The position numbers and the translations under genes are program-made. The notes beneath the pieces were generated by a model. The model ran no database searches, was not told where the DNA came from, and saw only the letters and a program-made list of their open reading frames with translations. Of a DNA stretch of 64,000 nucleotides, positions 31,060 to 42,478 are shown piece by piece. The DNA is taken from the NCBI GenBank assembly GCA_023213315.1, contig JAKCPI010006143.1:30138-94137 (forward strand), read 5' to 3'. Origin of the DNA: Euborellia annulipes. Its lineage: Eukaryota; Arthropoda; Insecta; Dermaptera; Anisolabididae. Within the stretch, counting starts at the first letter, position 1; each line of letters opens with the position of its first letter.

Positions 31060-31975
31060 AATATCCAGCCATCAAGAAACAATCCGTTAATTAGTTTCAT
31101 CTATTCAAATTAAAATAATAATAACATATATTCAAATTATTTTATTAAAACGTTAAAACTAGAGATAGATTTATTTGAATATCTACGAAATGGAATTAAA
31201 AATATTTCAAAATACCCGAAATGATTATTTTAGAATATAGACGTTTTTTAAATCCCTTTTCTCCGAGATCCAATCCGTCATTGATTACAGCTATTTAAGA
31301 GGGTAGCCCATATCAGAGAAGGTGGGTCTATCATAAAATTAAGGCGTCAAAAGGTCAGAGGTAGGCGTTAGTAAATGGATAGTGATTCACTAACACAGAG
31401 TGACAAATGCCATCCAATTTAGTGTCATTTGTCAAATGCCGTCGACTACAAAACGAATCATTTTTTTTTTTTTTTTTATTTAGATTCCCATTTACAATAG
31501 AGGGTTTATTTAGTAAATAAATTGACGTTGTTTTTTGTCCTCGATTTCACTCATGAATGCTGAGAAAGAGACTCGGGGGAATTGACCCGAAATATCTCTT
31601 TGATTTTGTTTAACAATTAATAAAAAATATAGAATATTTTTTTTTTGTAAGAAAGGAAAAAGCAGCGAAGCGTTATGAGGAGGCGATTTTTTTATTGGTT
31701 ATTTTGGAAAATTAATATTTTTATTGTGTGGGTGATTTAGGGCCGGTTCCTTCATATCTAATTAACTATCTCGAATAAGCTAGTTTTGAGTCCTTTAGAA
31801 TCATATGATTAAATAAGAGCCCAGATCGTAGCTAAGTACCAAATTTCGGTATTAGGCTTAGTGAAAGGGGTGAAATCAGAAACACAAGCCTTGCTTATTT
31901 ATTTTTTAAATTTTAATTTTTAATAATTTTTTTATAAATGATGCCTTTATTAAGTTGCTAACTTCACAAAACTGA
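31060..31975. other. Intron sequence, no gene recognised
   Basis: AT-rich. 31740-31870 shares GCTTATTCGAGAT-type and ATCATATGATTAAATAAGAG words (inverted) with 21700-21860, so both belong to a further dispersed repeat. No exon is visible. Confidence 0.4.
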
Positions 31976-31983
31976 ACTTATAT

Positions 31984-32100
31984 TTTAGATCAGTGTTTCT
32001 CACCGTCTAAGTCTACGGCACCCCAAAGCACTTTTGCGTTGGGAAGAACTAGCGAACAATTAACGAAAATTTGTCTTTTAGAGGGCCCGGACCCCTCGGG
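31984..32100 (+). repeat. hAT-like 5' end fragment
   Basis: CAGTGTTTCTCACCGTC...GGCACCCCAAAGCAC is the style of a hAT MITE left end. No matching right end was seen. Confidence 0.35.
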
Positions 32101-32129
32101 GCTCAGATTTATCAATTATTTTAAAAATA

Positions 32130-32593
32130 TTAATGATATAAAGCGGATGCAGCCAATAATAAATAAAAAGCATCTATTTTGTTAACACTCTTTATTTCGG
32201 AATGATCAACAAAGCCATCATCAGCCCTTCAAGAGTTATTATTAACATACAAAATAGATGTAGTCAAAAGAGATATAATACTGTTCATATGTATTTAGTC
32301 GAATGTATTTTTTCAATTTTCGTTACCCACAAGAGAGTATAAGAGAGCAAAGCCTTTAATACCTCTTTACTCTCTTGTGGGTAATCAAAGTTAAAAAACA
32401 CATTCGACTAAATACATATGAACAGTATTATATCTCTTATGACTACATATATTTTGTATGTTAATAATATAAAATATACTCTTGAAGGGCTGATGATGGC
32501 TTTGTTGATCATAGCCGAAACGTTCCGAAATAAAGAGTGTTAACAAAATAGATGCTTTTTATTTATTGGCTGCATCCTCTTTATATCATTAAT
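32130..32593. repeat. Foldback HH-6
   Basis: Arms of about 215 bp, starting AATGATATAAAGCGGATGCA then GCCAATAATAAATAAAAAGC. The right arm holds GGGCTGATGATGGCTTTG...ATAGCCGAAACGTTCC: an intact CTGATGA, a stem II of GGCT/AGCC and GAAAC with a GUU triplet. The left arm lacks the GCCGAAACG block through a small deletion. The 3' part recurs at 51010-51113. Confidence 0.7.
32480..32535 (+). ncRNA. Weak hammerhead-like motif in HH-6
   Basis: CTGATGA at 32490-32496, one extra T, stem II GGCT with AGCC around an 11-base loop, GAAA at 32517-32520, then CGTT. Stem I is only GG/CC, and the cleavage triplet GUU is unusual, so activity is doubtful. Confidence 0.35.
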
Positions 32594-32969
32594 ATAATTA
32601 TACAACAGCCACAATTCGTTATATATATTTTAAAAATATTTTTATATATGGTGGGGGGGGTATTTAAACATGAGTTAGGCCCCTCTCCCTCGAAAAAATT
32701 TCTATATACGCCCCTGGTACAGATGACCAGCTCGCTAACCCCTATCCCAAGGCCCGAGGACGACTGACTAAATTTATAACACAATATTTATAAACTAATA
32801 GCAAAAAGGGGGGGGGTAAGGAGTTAGAGAAATGTCTGTCTTAACTCGAGTATATCGACACTAATTTTCGAATAGGTAAATTGGATAATCAAGAAATAAA
32901 TAAATAATAAATGATATTAATATCAAATTTGCAAAAAGTTGCGATGCTTTATTTTCAGATTAACTAGAG

Positions 32970-33267
32970 CAGGGGTGGCCAAGCTCCTTGACAGTCCGAG
33001 CCATTTTTCAAAATTTGAAGCCCCCCAAATAAATTGATATTTAAAAAGTATGGAAAAAACGTATTCAAAATAATTTATAAGCGAAATTTTTGCACAAATC
33101 CGGGGAATTTTTTCCCAGCACATGAAAATCTTTTTACCTATTTTTAACCAAAACTCTTTTTTGGTAAACGAGATTTTTTCCTGTGGAAAATTAACATTTA
33201 TCGAGAGCCACAAATAATCCATCAAAGATCCGCATGTGGCTCGGGGGCCGCAGTTTGGCCACCCCTG
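32970..33267. mobile_element. hAT MITE with 8-bp duplication
   Basis: 298 bp. Ends: CAGGGGTGGCCAAGCTCC and GCAGTTTGGCCACCCCTG. Flanks AACTAGAG (32962-32969) and AACTACAG (33268-33275) differ at one base. The 100-codon minus-strand frame across it has no domain and is spurious. Confidence 0.85.
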
Positions 33268-33282
33268 AACTACAGCATATTT

Positions 33283-34292
33283 TATTTCAATAAGATATAA
33301 CGTTTCGAAAAGGCACTCGTTCTGTAGCTTTCTTCAGAAAATAAATCTCTAAGGGCCGGTCTTTTCATCTTTGGGTAGCACGTTAACCTATGGGTAGTGT
33401 GCAATGCAGAAACCCTCTTCCAGGGAATGAACTCTCTTCAATATTAAAGGTTTTTTGAAGTTTTCTACTTAATAAAGACATAAAATATAAAAATTATTAA
33501 ATATAAAAATTGAAATTAATTCAAATAAATATTATAAGTTAAAATAATTAATTTTAAAAAAATTATTTTTTTTACTAAAATTTAAAATTTGAAATGCTTT
33601 AGTTGAAGCTCGTCTCGCCAGAGTGCGCCAGAGGGAGTTGGCCAACCCTCGAACATGGTTTCAACTCGGCTATTAGAATATATTCAAATAATCATCTTCA
33701 ACACCTTGCCAAATATCCTAGAAATATTATCCTGACTGACATAAAATGAATAATAACAAAAAAAAGGGATAGATTGAAGAATGCCTCTGTTATTTTTATG
33801 CGTGAAGTTACGATGCTGCGGCCAGCCTTATGTTCCTAATATCACCCCTTTGCTAAATCGTACCCAGAGCTTTTGGCTCCGACTAATTTAACAGAGAGTT
33901 TGGCAAAAAATTCAACATATATACATATACATATACTCCAAGGCTGGGTTATGCAAATAAAAAGCAAATGGCTGCCTCAGTTACCAGTGGACCTAACCTT
34001 TTGCATATTGTAAAATAGATCACATCTCATCACTTTATTGATAAAATAAGTTGAATCAAAATAAAAATAACAAATATATCTACTTCTTTTTTAAATAAAA
34101 TGATGGGATGTCATATATTTTACTATAAGAATAAAAATGAAGAGGGTTTCTGCACTACAAAAAAAAGCACTTTAACAGACACTTCGCTAACTACCCAAAC
34201 ATGAAAAGACCGGCCCTAAAAGATATCTGAATTATACCTAAAGAAGGCCACAGAATGAAAACGTTCTATCTTATAAAATTTCTCTGAAATAA
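33283..34292. repeat. Foldback HH-7, long spacer
   Basis: Arms of about 100 bp share TTATTTCA at the tips, AACGTTTC/GAAAACGTT, TTCTGTAG or TTCTGTGG, GGGCCGGTCTTTTCAT and TTTGGGTAG, all inverted. About 750 bp of AT-rich sequence lies between. The hammerhead-like core is decayed in both arms (CTGAAGA present on the minus strand at the left arm; CTAAAGA at the right). Confidence 0.6.
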
Positions 34293-34376
34293 TAATTTTT
34301 ATTAAATTTTTTGGTTTTATCCAAGAGATTTAAAAAAAAAATGTTGAAATTTTTAAAATAAATTTATAGAACTTAC

Positions 34377-34505
34377 TTAAAATTAAGGTTTTTAAATGAA
34401 AAATGAACTTCTACAATGCCGGTGGTCTTGACTCGAGTACGCAAAATGTCCTGTTCGGTAGGTTGATACTCTTTCGCTCCCAGTCGATCCAAATCGTCCA
34501 GGAAA
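34377..34505 (-). CDS. Galphao: G protein alpha-o subunit, exon with switch I
   Basis: This exon ends the helical domain and enters the Ras-like domain. It encodes [20 protein letters not shown], then [15 protein letters not shown], then SFKNLNF plus two bases of a Lys codon. RVKTTG is switch I: the Arg that stabilises the transition state (the site modified by cholera toxin in Gs) and the Thr that binds magnesium. Boundaries are TTTTAG (acceptor) and AA/GTAAGT (donor). Length is 129 nt (1 + 126 + 2), and its phase joins exactly to 29478-29607, giving [20 protein letters not shown] and VEVHFSF suit an arthropod Go. Upstream exons with the P-loop were not found to the right within this window. 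Confidence 0.95.
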
Positions 34506-34614
34506 CTAAAAGTGAACAAAAAAATCAATGAATTAGTCATACGATAAAGTTTCAGAGTGGTGATAGATTCTTTTTGAAGAAGAATGCAAAAAAAAAAAAA
34601 AAATACTTTATATA

Positions 34615-34980
34615 AAAGCGGCTACACAGGTAACTGCACACTTGACAAGCATGCTTGTGCCAAAAATTAACCTAAAAATCAAACTTATTTACAAATTTAT
34701 TCGAAGATAACAAGAAATAATCACTTGCTTTAAATAGAGACACAATAAATATTAATATTTAAATTGTAAATGAATTAATATATAACTTATTAAATCAAAT
34801 GTCAAGACGAAATGGCTTGCGTAAATATGCTTGTGCATGATTAAAATTCAATCCAGCATCAAGCGGCTTGTACAATTAAAATGCTTGCGCAAAATTCTCC
34901 TCCAGACGCTACAGTTGTTTGTTCAAAAAGATTGCACGTGCATGCTTGCCAAGTTTGTAGTTACGTGTGTAGGCGCCTTA
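34615..34980. mobile_element. RepJ copy 1
   Basis: About 366 bp. Inverted ends: GCGGCTACACAGGTAACTGC at the left, GTAGTTACGTGTGTAGGCGC at the right, with GACAAGCATGCTTGTGC next to the left end. AT-rich interior, no open frame. Partner copy at 38361-38758. Confidence 0.75.
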
Positions 34981-35288
34981 AATGAAAAATGGGAAAATTA
35001 TTTTAATTAAAATATATAAATCCCTCCTGGAAGTTTTTGGTTTCAAATTCGTCATTCAGAACGTTAGTAGGCCAATAACAATACGAAAAAAAAAAAAATT
35101 CATTAATCTAATTTTAAAGTTTGAGCCGCGCATGTTAACAGAACGGTAAAATTTTTCCTCGTTTGGCTCAACCTTTTTTGACATTCGTGTGAAGGTGGCG
35201 CGGAATATGTCAATTAGGGGGGGGGTGTGTGTGTGTGTGTGTGTGTGTGCGTTTGGCAGCAATTTGCTTAAGGGGATGTAGGAGCGGC

Positions 35289-35463
35289 CAGGGCCGGATC
35301 TAGGGGGGGGGGGCAGTGGGTGCATGTGCCCCGGGCAGCAGATATCAGGGGGCGGCAATTAAAGAAAGATTTGCTAAAAAAAAGGTAAAATGATATAAAT
35401 TTTGTAGGGGCAAATTAAATTTTGCCCCCCCCCCCCTAAAAAAATATCGTAGTTCCGGCCCTG
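35289..35463. mobile_element. hAT MITE with near-perfect 8-bp duplication
   Basis: 175 bp. Ends: CAGGGCCGGATCTAGGGG and GTAGTTCCGGCCCTG. Flanks GGAGCGGC (35281-35288) and GGGGCGGC (35464-35471) differ at one base. The interior has G- and C-runs. Confidence 0.75.
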
Positions 35464-35529
35464 GGGGCGGCGTCTAAACGTACTTTAAAAAAAGACAATG
35501 CGGTTTTTTTTTTAAATGAAATATATTCC

Positions 35530-35725
35530 AAAGGGCGCGGGTTCGCATCCCAGGCAGTCCGATTATTTTATTTAAGCCATTTGGATACCAAATGGCTTAA
35601 ATAAGAATGCCTGGACCCCAAATATATATAATTATTAAAATAGTATCTTTTAAGTCTTATATGGCCTGAGTTGCCGAGAAGACTGCGTGTATGTGGGTGT
35701 GAATGAAAAAAAAAAAAAAAATTAA
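35530..35725 (+). mobile_element. SINE-1 copy 8, 5' truncated
   Basis: It starts at GGCGCGGGTTCGCATCCCAG (B box), keeps a perfect internal hairpin and runs to the GTGTGAATG tail with a poly(A) at about 35706-35721. Confidence 0.85.
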
Positions 35726-36064
35726 GCAAATTAATTATTATAATTAAAATAATTAACTCTCCCAAATGATAAATAATAAAAAAAGATATATAATTAAATT
35801 TTCTTTTCATTTCCTTTGATCTTTCTTCTTTGTAAATAAGAATAAAAAATCATGTTTGGAGTTTTATTAAATATTTTCTAAAATAAAAAAATTTAAAAAA
35901 GAAAAGCCAGAGAGAGAGAGAGAGAAAAAAGAGCGCTTCCCCTCTCCGAGTCTTTTGTGCAATACAGAAGCCAAGTGCGAGAGAATATATTTAATGTACG
36001 TATATATTTAAATGGGAAATAAAAATATGATAAAAACTTAAAAAAAAAAATGCTTTTATTTAAA

Positions 36065-36327
36065 GGGGGGGGGGAGGGGGATAAAGGGGGTAATTACCCC
36101 CCCTCCCCCCGAGATTTGAAAAAAAAACAAACTTTTTTTTTCGAAAAAAAATTTATTTTTAATGTAAAATTTTAAAAATTAATACTTAAAAATTTGATTT
36201 GTATTTATATTCTGGCAAACAAGTACAGAATTACCGAAATTAAGAAAAAAATAGTGTGGTGTACAACGAGTCACACCAGATTACCTTTCCTCCCCCCCCC
36301 CGAGAAACACCTCTGGATCCGCCCTTG
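36065..36327. mobile_element. RepF copy 1
   Basis: It has the RepF features GGGGGTAATTACCCCC, TGGCAAACAAGTACAGAAT and the right end CTCTGGATCCGCCCTTG. The left tip is lost in a G-run. Its interior contains a piece of the RepA 3' hairpin (GTCACACCAGATTACC). Confidence 0.75.
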
Positions 36328-36412
36328 TCTTGTATAGTATTTTATTTATAATATTACAATGAGTAATGCAAATCAGTTTAGACACACTGGGCGATTTGCG
36401 AGAAAAAATTAC

Positions 36413-37024
36413 ACTAGTCGACAAGGTTTCCCCCCTAGATCCGGCCCTGGCCGCTCCTACATCCCCTTAAGCAAATAGCTGCCAAACGCACACACACACA
36501 CACACACACTAATTGACATATTCCGCGCCACCTTAGGTTTTTTCTTTACTGACATTTTTGTTAATAATTTCGTTAATAATTAGCAGATTTTTACGAATGA
36601 ATGCTTTTTAGAAAGCCAAAGAACTATAGAATATCGTACATATATGTTTTTTTCATTCAGGGATCTCTAAAATTGTATTAGGGGTGACCAAAGCAAAAAA
36701 ATCTTGAAAATTTCGATTTTTCTAAACTTTAAGCCGTTTGCGGCACGTCTAAATGACCTCCGATTGGAATGAAACTTAAAATTTATATGTATTATAACTA
36801 TCTGCATAATTTGACGGGGTGCGGCGTTAAAAATAATTTGAACATTCTAAATAAAAGCCGTTTTAGAGCACATTTTCTATCAAAATCTATTTTTTCTCTA
36901 TATCTCTAAAACTGTGCCTGATGGGGAAAAACTGAAATGATATTTGAATTCAGCATGAAAAATACTTCTAGAATTTCATATCTTCATTCTTGTGAAAGAA
37001 AAAAAGTTCATTTTGTCGACTAGT
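36413..37024. mobile_element. TA-flanked element with CACTAGTCGACAA ends
   Basis: Left end CACTAGTCGACAAGG and right end TTTTGTCGACTAGTG are inverted and lie next to TA-containing flanks. The flanking sequences (ACACACTGGGCGATTTGC before, TTTTATGCGACGTTGCC after) are joined in the related locus at 46440-46545, which lacks this insert. The right arm of the 1.35-kb palindrome lies within it. Confidence 0.6.
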
Positions 37025-37029
37025 GTTAT

Positions 37030-38340
37030 CGTAAATTGGAAATATGTAAGTGAAAGCTTGAAACGCGATTTATTTTATGCGACGTTGCCACACTGGTCTG
37101 AGTCCCGTGACTTACTTATTTTTAAATATGGCCGAATGACATTTTCGTGAATTTTTTGTCTTTTTTGTTAAAATATTTTTTAAAAGTCCTCTTCAGAATG
37201 TTAAATTTCAATTTTTTAATAATCAATTAAACGATAACCCTGCGTCAAATCTGATTCAAAAAATTATTTTATACGTATGTGATAGTGATTAATAACATAT
37301 TATAAATAATTAGCTTAAAAAAGTGCCTTAACGTCCAAACAACCTTATTTTAAGTCATAAATATTCAACAATTTGAACAATTAAAATGAAATTATTTCTC
37401 TCTATTTAAAATAAAAGCATTTTTTTGAAAAAGTTTTTATTATATTTTTATTTTAAAATTTTTGGTCTTTTTTATTTTAGTACAGTATTTAAAAAAGAAT
37501 TGACCCATAAATATCAAATTTCAAATTTCTAGCTTTTCGGGAAGTCTTTTGAAAATTGACTAACTTGAGTGAGGTTTCAAATAAAGTACCACATTAGATT
37601 AACCTATTTTGGTCCAATTGAAAAATTATTAATTGGCATAAAAAATGATCCATAAATATCAAATTTTAAAAGTATAGCTCATCGAGAAGTGTCTTAATTG
37701 AAAAAGTAAGTTAAATAAATGATTGACTTCCTTTGATCATCCTCAAAGGAACATATACAAGTGATTACAAAATACATAAAAGAAATTAATATTATTTTAT
37801 CTCATTTCATTACTATGTGTCATGGCCATGCATTTACTATTTTTAACTCAATTCTATACAATAATAAATTTAAAATTCAAATAAATAAAAGACACAAGTG
37901 TTGAAAATAAAAGAAAATGTAAAATAGTTTTATATTTTTTCCGCAATAGAGATCTCTCCTTTGCAGTACAAACTAAAAATAGCAAGAATATAAAATTGAG
38001 TCCTATAAATAAAACATGAACATTCATCCCCCATATGAATAAAATTGCTATTCGTCATTATCTAGAAAACATAGAGAAAATATTTGCCTTTTTTTTACAA
38101 ATATAGTATTTTCTAGAAATACAAGAATTACTACTATTTTAGTTTTTTATGAATCCCTAATTAAATAGAGTTATGTAAAATAACGCCTTGCTTTTGAATA
38201 ATGACAGAATTTTTAATATATACTAATAGTTTATTTATTTATATATACTATCAAATTTTTAATACAATAAAATTTTTGCGTGGAAAAAATTACATTTTTT
38301 GTGTACTTCTAAAGCTCTTTATTTGATTGATATTTGCAGT
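37030..38340. other. No gene recognised
   Basis: AT-rich. 37060-37150 matches 46520-46610 (TTTATGCGACGTTGCC, CTGGTCTGAGTC), so it is part of a dispersed repeat. The remainder shows no exon. Confidence 0.4.
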
Positions 38341-38360
38341 ACTCTGTGAGTCTACGTTTT

Positions 38361-38758
38361 AAGGCGGTTACACACGTAACTTCACAATCATGCATGTGCA
38401 ATCTTTTTGCATACCAGCATGCACAAATTCCCTTCAGCACAAGCATGCTTGTGCAAGAAATATGCAGAAAATTAACCTAAAAATGTCACACTTTGAAGGT
38501 TATTTATTCGAAGATAACAAGAAATACTCACTTGCTTTAAACAGAGACACAATAAATATTAATATTTAAATTGAAATATTAAATGAATTAATATATATTT
38601 TATAAATATCAAATGTCGCGCAAATATGATTGTGAATTATTAAAATTCAATCGAGCAACAAGCGGCTTGAAAATTAAAATGCTTGCGCAAAATTCTCCAG
38701 TACAAAAAGATTGCACCTGCATGCTTGTCAAGTTTGCAGTTACGTGTGTAGCCGCCTA
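38361..38758. mobile_element. RepJ copy 2
   Basis: Ends: AAGGCGGTTACACACGTAAC and GCAGTTACGTGTGTAGCCGC. The interior matches 34615-34980 (AACAAGCGGCTTG, AAAATGCTTGCGCAAAATTC). Confidence 0.8.
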
Positions 38759-38759
38759 A

Positions 38760-39271
38760 ATATAATTTTTTTCTCTTTCTAACAACACTACAGTATGAGT
38801 AGAAGGGATTTTAACTTTTCTGGCTGATAGACCAGACCAACTAGTAAATCTACTTTTAAAATAGAAGCAAAAAAAAATGTTTATTTTTCTACACCGAGAG
38901 CCAAAGATCGATCCCTTAATATTTATACAAATGAATTCAGTTATTTACATTTATATCGTTTTTGGTCTCTAACTTGTGGATTATGTAACAAAAGTCCTGA
39001 CACTACACTACAAAAAAAAAAAAAAAAAAAAAGAAGAAAGAAGATGTTGGTGGACACTAGCTGCGCGAATGGCCTCTGATGCTCTTAAGCCCTCACCAAA
39101 TAATAACCACTATTCGAAACGAAATAGAACTGAGCAAAAAAACTTTTTCTTATGAATATTCTACATAAATCTTTTTCTAATACAAAATTTCCATGAAGGT
39201 TGTTTGGTTTTGTTGTTATAGCAACAAAATTAATTTGCGTGTTTAATTCACATGGGAATTTTTTTTAGTTG

Positions 39272-39312
<41 letters not shown>

Positions 39313-39850
39313 ATATACACTCAACTAATTTAAAATGTAAAACATTACTTCGATTGAAATTAATTATTTAAATTGATAAAGATTAAAGGAGGTCTTGTTT
39401 TGAATGGTGAATGTTCGGGGGGCAGGAAATGAAAGGACTTGAATGGGCAGCCATTGAGAGGAAGCGTAACCCAAACCCCCCTCCCCCTATCCCTCCCACT
39501 CCTAGTGGCATTTAGGTCAGCAAAGGGAAGGGAAGGGATGGATGCTCCCAAGAGGAGCGAGCCATGAATTATATCAGCACAATCAGCAAAAAAGCAAGCG
39601 CGTGTTCTAATTAACCTGAGATAAAAGCTGATTTAAAACATTAAAATGAAAAAAAAAACCGTCCATTTTGGCATCTGAGGATATCGACTTTAAGCAAGGA
39701 CAGTTACTACATTTATATATGTATGCTTTTTTTTCAATTGAAAATTGAAGCAACTTCTATTACCCGGGGGAGCTCGCCGAAGGCGGCTTGTGAAGCTGGT
39801 ATTTATTGCCTATATAGATAAGAGAAAATAAAAATCGATGTTTCTTTCCA
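38760..39850. other. No gene recognised
   Basis: Includes poly(A) runs at about 39012-39033 and 39277-39310. A low-repeat, GC-richer block at 39400-39620 has a minus-strand 63-codon frame without a domain. GAGCTCGCCGAAGGCGGC near 39770 is a hairpin similar to that near 11160. Confidence 0.4.
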
Positions 39851-39854
39851 AAAA

Positions 39855-39965
39855 AAATTCATAACAATGAAGAAAATAAACTTTTTCAATCTAATTTTAT
39901 TTATTGCCAGCACAAACGACGTTTCTATCTTATATTGGATCATCTTCATGCTTGTTGACAGAGTG
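39855..39965 (-). repeat. Decayed hammerhead-type arm
   Basis: On the minus strand TGAAGATGATCC...GATAGAAACGTCG follows the same order as the better motifs, and the flank TTATTGCC matches their tails. The first core base and stem II are lost. Confidence 0.4.
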
Positions 39966-40075
39966 TCCGTGGACAAAGTATCTTAAGAACAAAAAAAAAA
40001 AAGTTACGAGGTTGAAATATTGCATTTAAGTAATGATTAATTTCATGAGAAGTGACTGAATGTATAATGAGTGAT

Positions 40076-40456
40076 GAGGAGATTCAAGGCAGCCAAAAGA
40101 AATAAAGTAAAAATATAGACTATTTATCTTTCGCTTTATTTTACACGCTTGTGGACGTTTCGGCCGATATTCCGGCCCTCATCAGGGCAATGTGCTGTTT
40201 GTTTCGAGCTCAGAGAGGCTCTTGGCGACTCCTGACAATACGTTTATGTTACATTCGTCAGATGTCATGACCTCTGGTTCAATAGTGAAGTCATGTTATC
40301 AGACCCACAAACGTATTGTCAGGAGTTGCCAAGAGCCTCTCTGAGCTCGAGGCAAACAGCTCATTGTCCTGATGAAGGCCAGCAGAAACGTCGTAAATTA
40401 AAGCGAAAGATAAATATATTTTTGCTTTATTGCTTTTGGCTGCCTTGAATCTCCTC
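40076..40456. repeat. Foldback HH-8 with hammerhead-like arms
   Basis: Arms of about 180 bp begin GAGGAGATTCAAGGCAGCC. The left arm, on the minus strand, has CTGATGA (40085-40079), one extra G, stem II GGCCG/CGGCC around GAATAT, GAAA and CGTC (40156-40154 is GTC). Stem I is weak. The right arm keeps CTGATGA and GAAACGTC but has lost half of stem II (GGCCAGCAGAAACG). The inner arms share GAGAGGCTCTTGGC and ACTCCTGACAATACG. Confidence 0.75.
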
Positions 40457-40549
40457 TACACTCATATTGAATTTAAGTTTAGACACTCCCTGACACAAAA
40501 TCAGAAAATTTTGCGACAAATACCGCCAACGCGTACTTACATTGTTAGT

Positions 40550-40757
40550 ACTTTTTAGTTTCATTTTTTTTTTCTCTCAAACTCGATAAGAAAGATTTTT
40601 AAAATTCATAAATCAATTATTTTTTTAGATCCTCTTTAAAATATATATTCTCATTTTGCCCTTGAAATTATTTGTTTATATAGATCTAATTAGAATACAA
40701 AGAATCTGGTGTGACGTAGATTTGATTTTGTAAGTTTAGTCACATCAAATTTTTCTA
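40550..40757 (+). mobile_element. RepA, decayed 3' half
   Basis: TCAATTATTTTTTTAGATCC and ATTCTCATTTTGCCCTTG match the body; AATCTGGTGTGAC and GTCACATCAAATTT mark the 3' hairpin with its inner part deleted. Confidence 0.65.
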
Positions 40758-40759
40758 TC

Positions 40760-41315
40760 CTTTCATGCAAATAGAAGTTGGATATAACTAAAATTTTGTT
40801 TTAATATGATAATTTTAGTAGAAACTTTTGTTATTAAAGTTGAAAATTAATCAATAATTTTAATAATATTAGAAAGAGAGAAAGGCGAACGTTATTCTAT
40901 TAAAAAGTAAAAAAGAATGGATTTCCATTCAAACTTGAAGCTGCTATTATCACATTTCATCTTGATAAGTAACAAGGTGAGTGAGGGGGTGAGGGGTGAG
41001 GGGGGGGGCTTTAATGAAATATGCACATAGATGGAAAGGAACACTGATGATAATATAATCTCCAAGCTGTTGGGTTGCCTAGCAACCAGCCCGTCCGGCT
41101 CTTTGATTGTGTTTTTAGATAATTCATTTTGAAATTGGAAGGGGGGGGAGGGGGCGTTGATATCCTGCCAAATACAATTCCTTTATTTTCCTTGGAAAAA
41201 ATAAAATAATATCAATAAATTAGGAGAAATATTTTTTTCTTTATTTGGGGACGCTGTCGTTCTAAAATAATATATAGCAGCGCTATCTGCCTCTGGATCA
41301 GCCCTTGCTTCAAAT
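40760..41315. other. No gene recognised
   Basis: AT-rich with several G-runs (for example GAGGGGTGAGGGGGGGG near 40990). No exon was recognised. Confidence 0.4.
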
Positions 41316-41319
41316 TTAT

Positions 41320-41460
41320 CCTTGCTTACTGTTTGGGACTTATTTTGAATTTCCCTCTTTGACTCAACTTCCTTTTATTCTGCGCAATCAGCGCCCTGAT
41401 AGGCACATACACACAGGAACAAGAAGTCAGCCGCTACCGCTTTATATTATAGTATGATAA
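41320..41460 (+). repeat. Dispersed repeat shared with 57960-58150
   Basis: Both loci contain TTTCCCTCTTTGA, CAACTTCCTTTTATTCTG, CCTGATAGGCACATACACAC, AAGTCAGCCGCTA and CTTTATATTATAGTATGA in the same order. Type unknown. Confidence 0.6.
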
Positions 41461-41465
41461 TATTT

Positions 41466-42118
41466 TTTTTACTTTCTCTTACCTCTAAATATAGAGAGAG
41501 AAAGTATTGGTTTCATGTCAAAAATTCGATGTCGAGATTTTGATGGATATACACGTTTTGAGGTCCCTGAATGCAAAAAGTGGTTTTCGCGACATGCTGT
41601 GTGGTCTGTCTGTGTGTCTGTGAACAAAATATCTCAAGAACGAAAAGAGCTAGGAGGTTAAAATTTTATATTTAAGTTAGGCATCCCCATCGGACGTGAC
41701 AAGAAGCTTTTGAACAAAATCGACCAAAGAGTACTAGTACTTTACTGATGCACTTTTTCAGTTTTTTTTTCGATTTTCTCTAAATTTGCTCCAACGATTT
41801 TTTTTTAAATTCAAAAATCAATTATTTTTTAGATTCTCTTTAAAATGTATATTCTCCTTTTGACATTGAAATCTTCTGAAGACACCTTTACTCTTGTACT
41901 CCATAGAAAAGATAGGAGAAATGGTGGCCATGGTATCAAAATATAAATATTTTTCTACTTATAAATTTTACATCTTGAAAATCGAATGTACGGTACTGTC
42001 GGAAACTAAATACATGTCGACACAAAAAATCTGGTGAGACAAGCACAGTACACAACTTTTGATTACCGAAGGTAAGGGAAAGTTGTGTGCTGTGCGCCAG
42101 TCACACCAGATTTTTCTT
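41466..42118 (+). mobile_element. RepA copy 15, full length
   Basis: Intact hairpins at both ends. Here the microsatellite is followed by GTGAACAAAATATCTCAAG instead of the GTTCAATTTTAAGCATG block, a second subfamily also seen at 51112 and 63181. Confidence 0.9.
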
Positions 42119-42203
42119 TTTAGTTTCGAATTATTATTCAATAGTCTCGATTGCTCACGTAATTTACAATATATAGTATATTAAATGTGAGAATGTGATG
42201 GTT

Positions 42204-42478
42204 TGGGTGGGTCGTTTTGCTGGTTTTTTTCGGAGCGAAATGTAATACCCGGCAAAAGTGGCCCAGCCACATGGACATTAGAGATATAATCATTTTTTAT
42301 TTTAATCGGACAATATCTTCTGTGAGAATGTTTACCTCAAAATCTCGAAATTTCGACTGAAATCCCAAAATTCTGATTAAGTTTAGTTGGGTTATAAAGC
42401 GACCTTATTTTTGGATACCGAGATGTCACTTGCGATGAAAACTGACAGGCTAGCCCCGAAATGCTCCCGAAATGGCCA
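42204..42478. mobile_element. RepD copy 2, one arm only
   Basis: From TTTGGGTGGGTCGTTTTGC to GGCTAGCCCCGAAATG, one arm of the foldback; it ends where the segment shared with 28470 starts. Confidence 0.8.

Larger units (their letters stand above)
35190..36535. repeat. Large imperfect palindrome (~1.35 kb)
   Basis: Left arm 35190-35312 and right arm 36427-36535 are inverted copies: GGTGGCGCGGAATATGTCAA, a GT/AC microsatellite, GCGTTTGGCAGC, TTGCTTAAGGGGATGTAGGA, GCGGCCAGGGCCGGATCTAG. The spacer of about 1.1 kb holds a hAT MITE, a SINE-1 fragment and RepF copy 1. Confidence 0.8.

Noticed and set aside
32923..33225. 100-codon minus-strand frame
   Set aside because: It spans a hAT MITE and its target duplication, so it cannot be an old host gene.
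35056..35358. 100-codon minus-strand frame
   Set aside because: It crosses a microsatellite and a hAT MITE end; it is repeat-derived.
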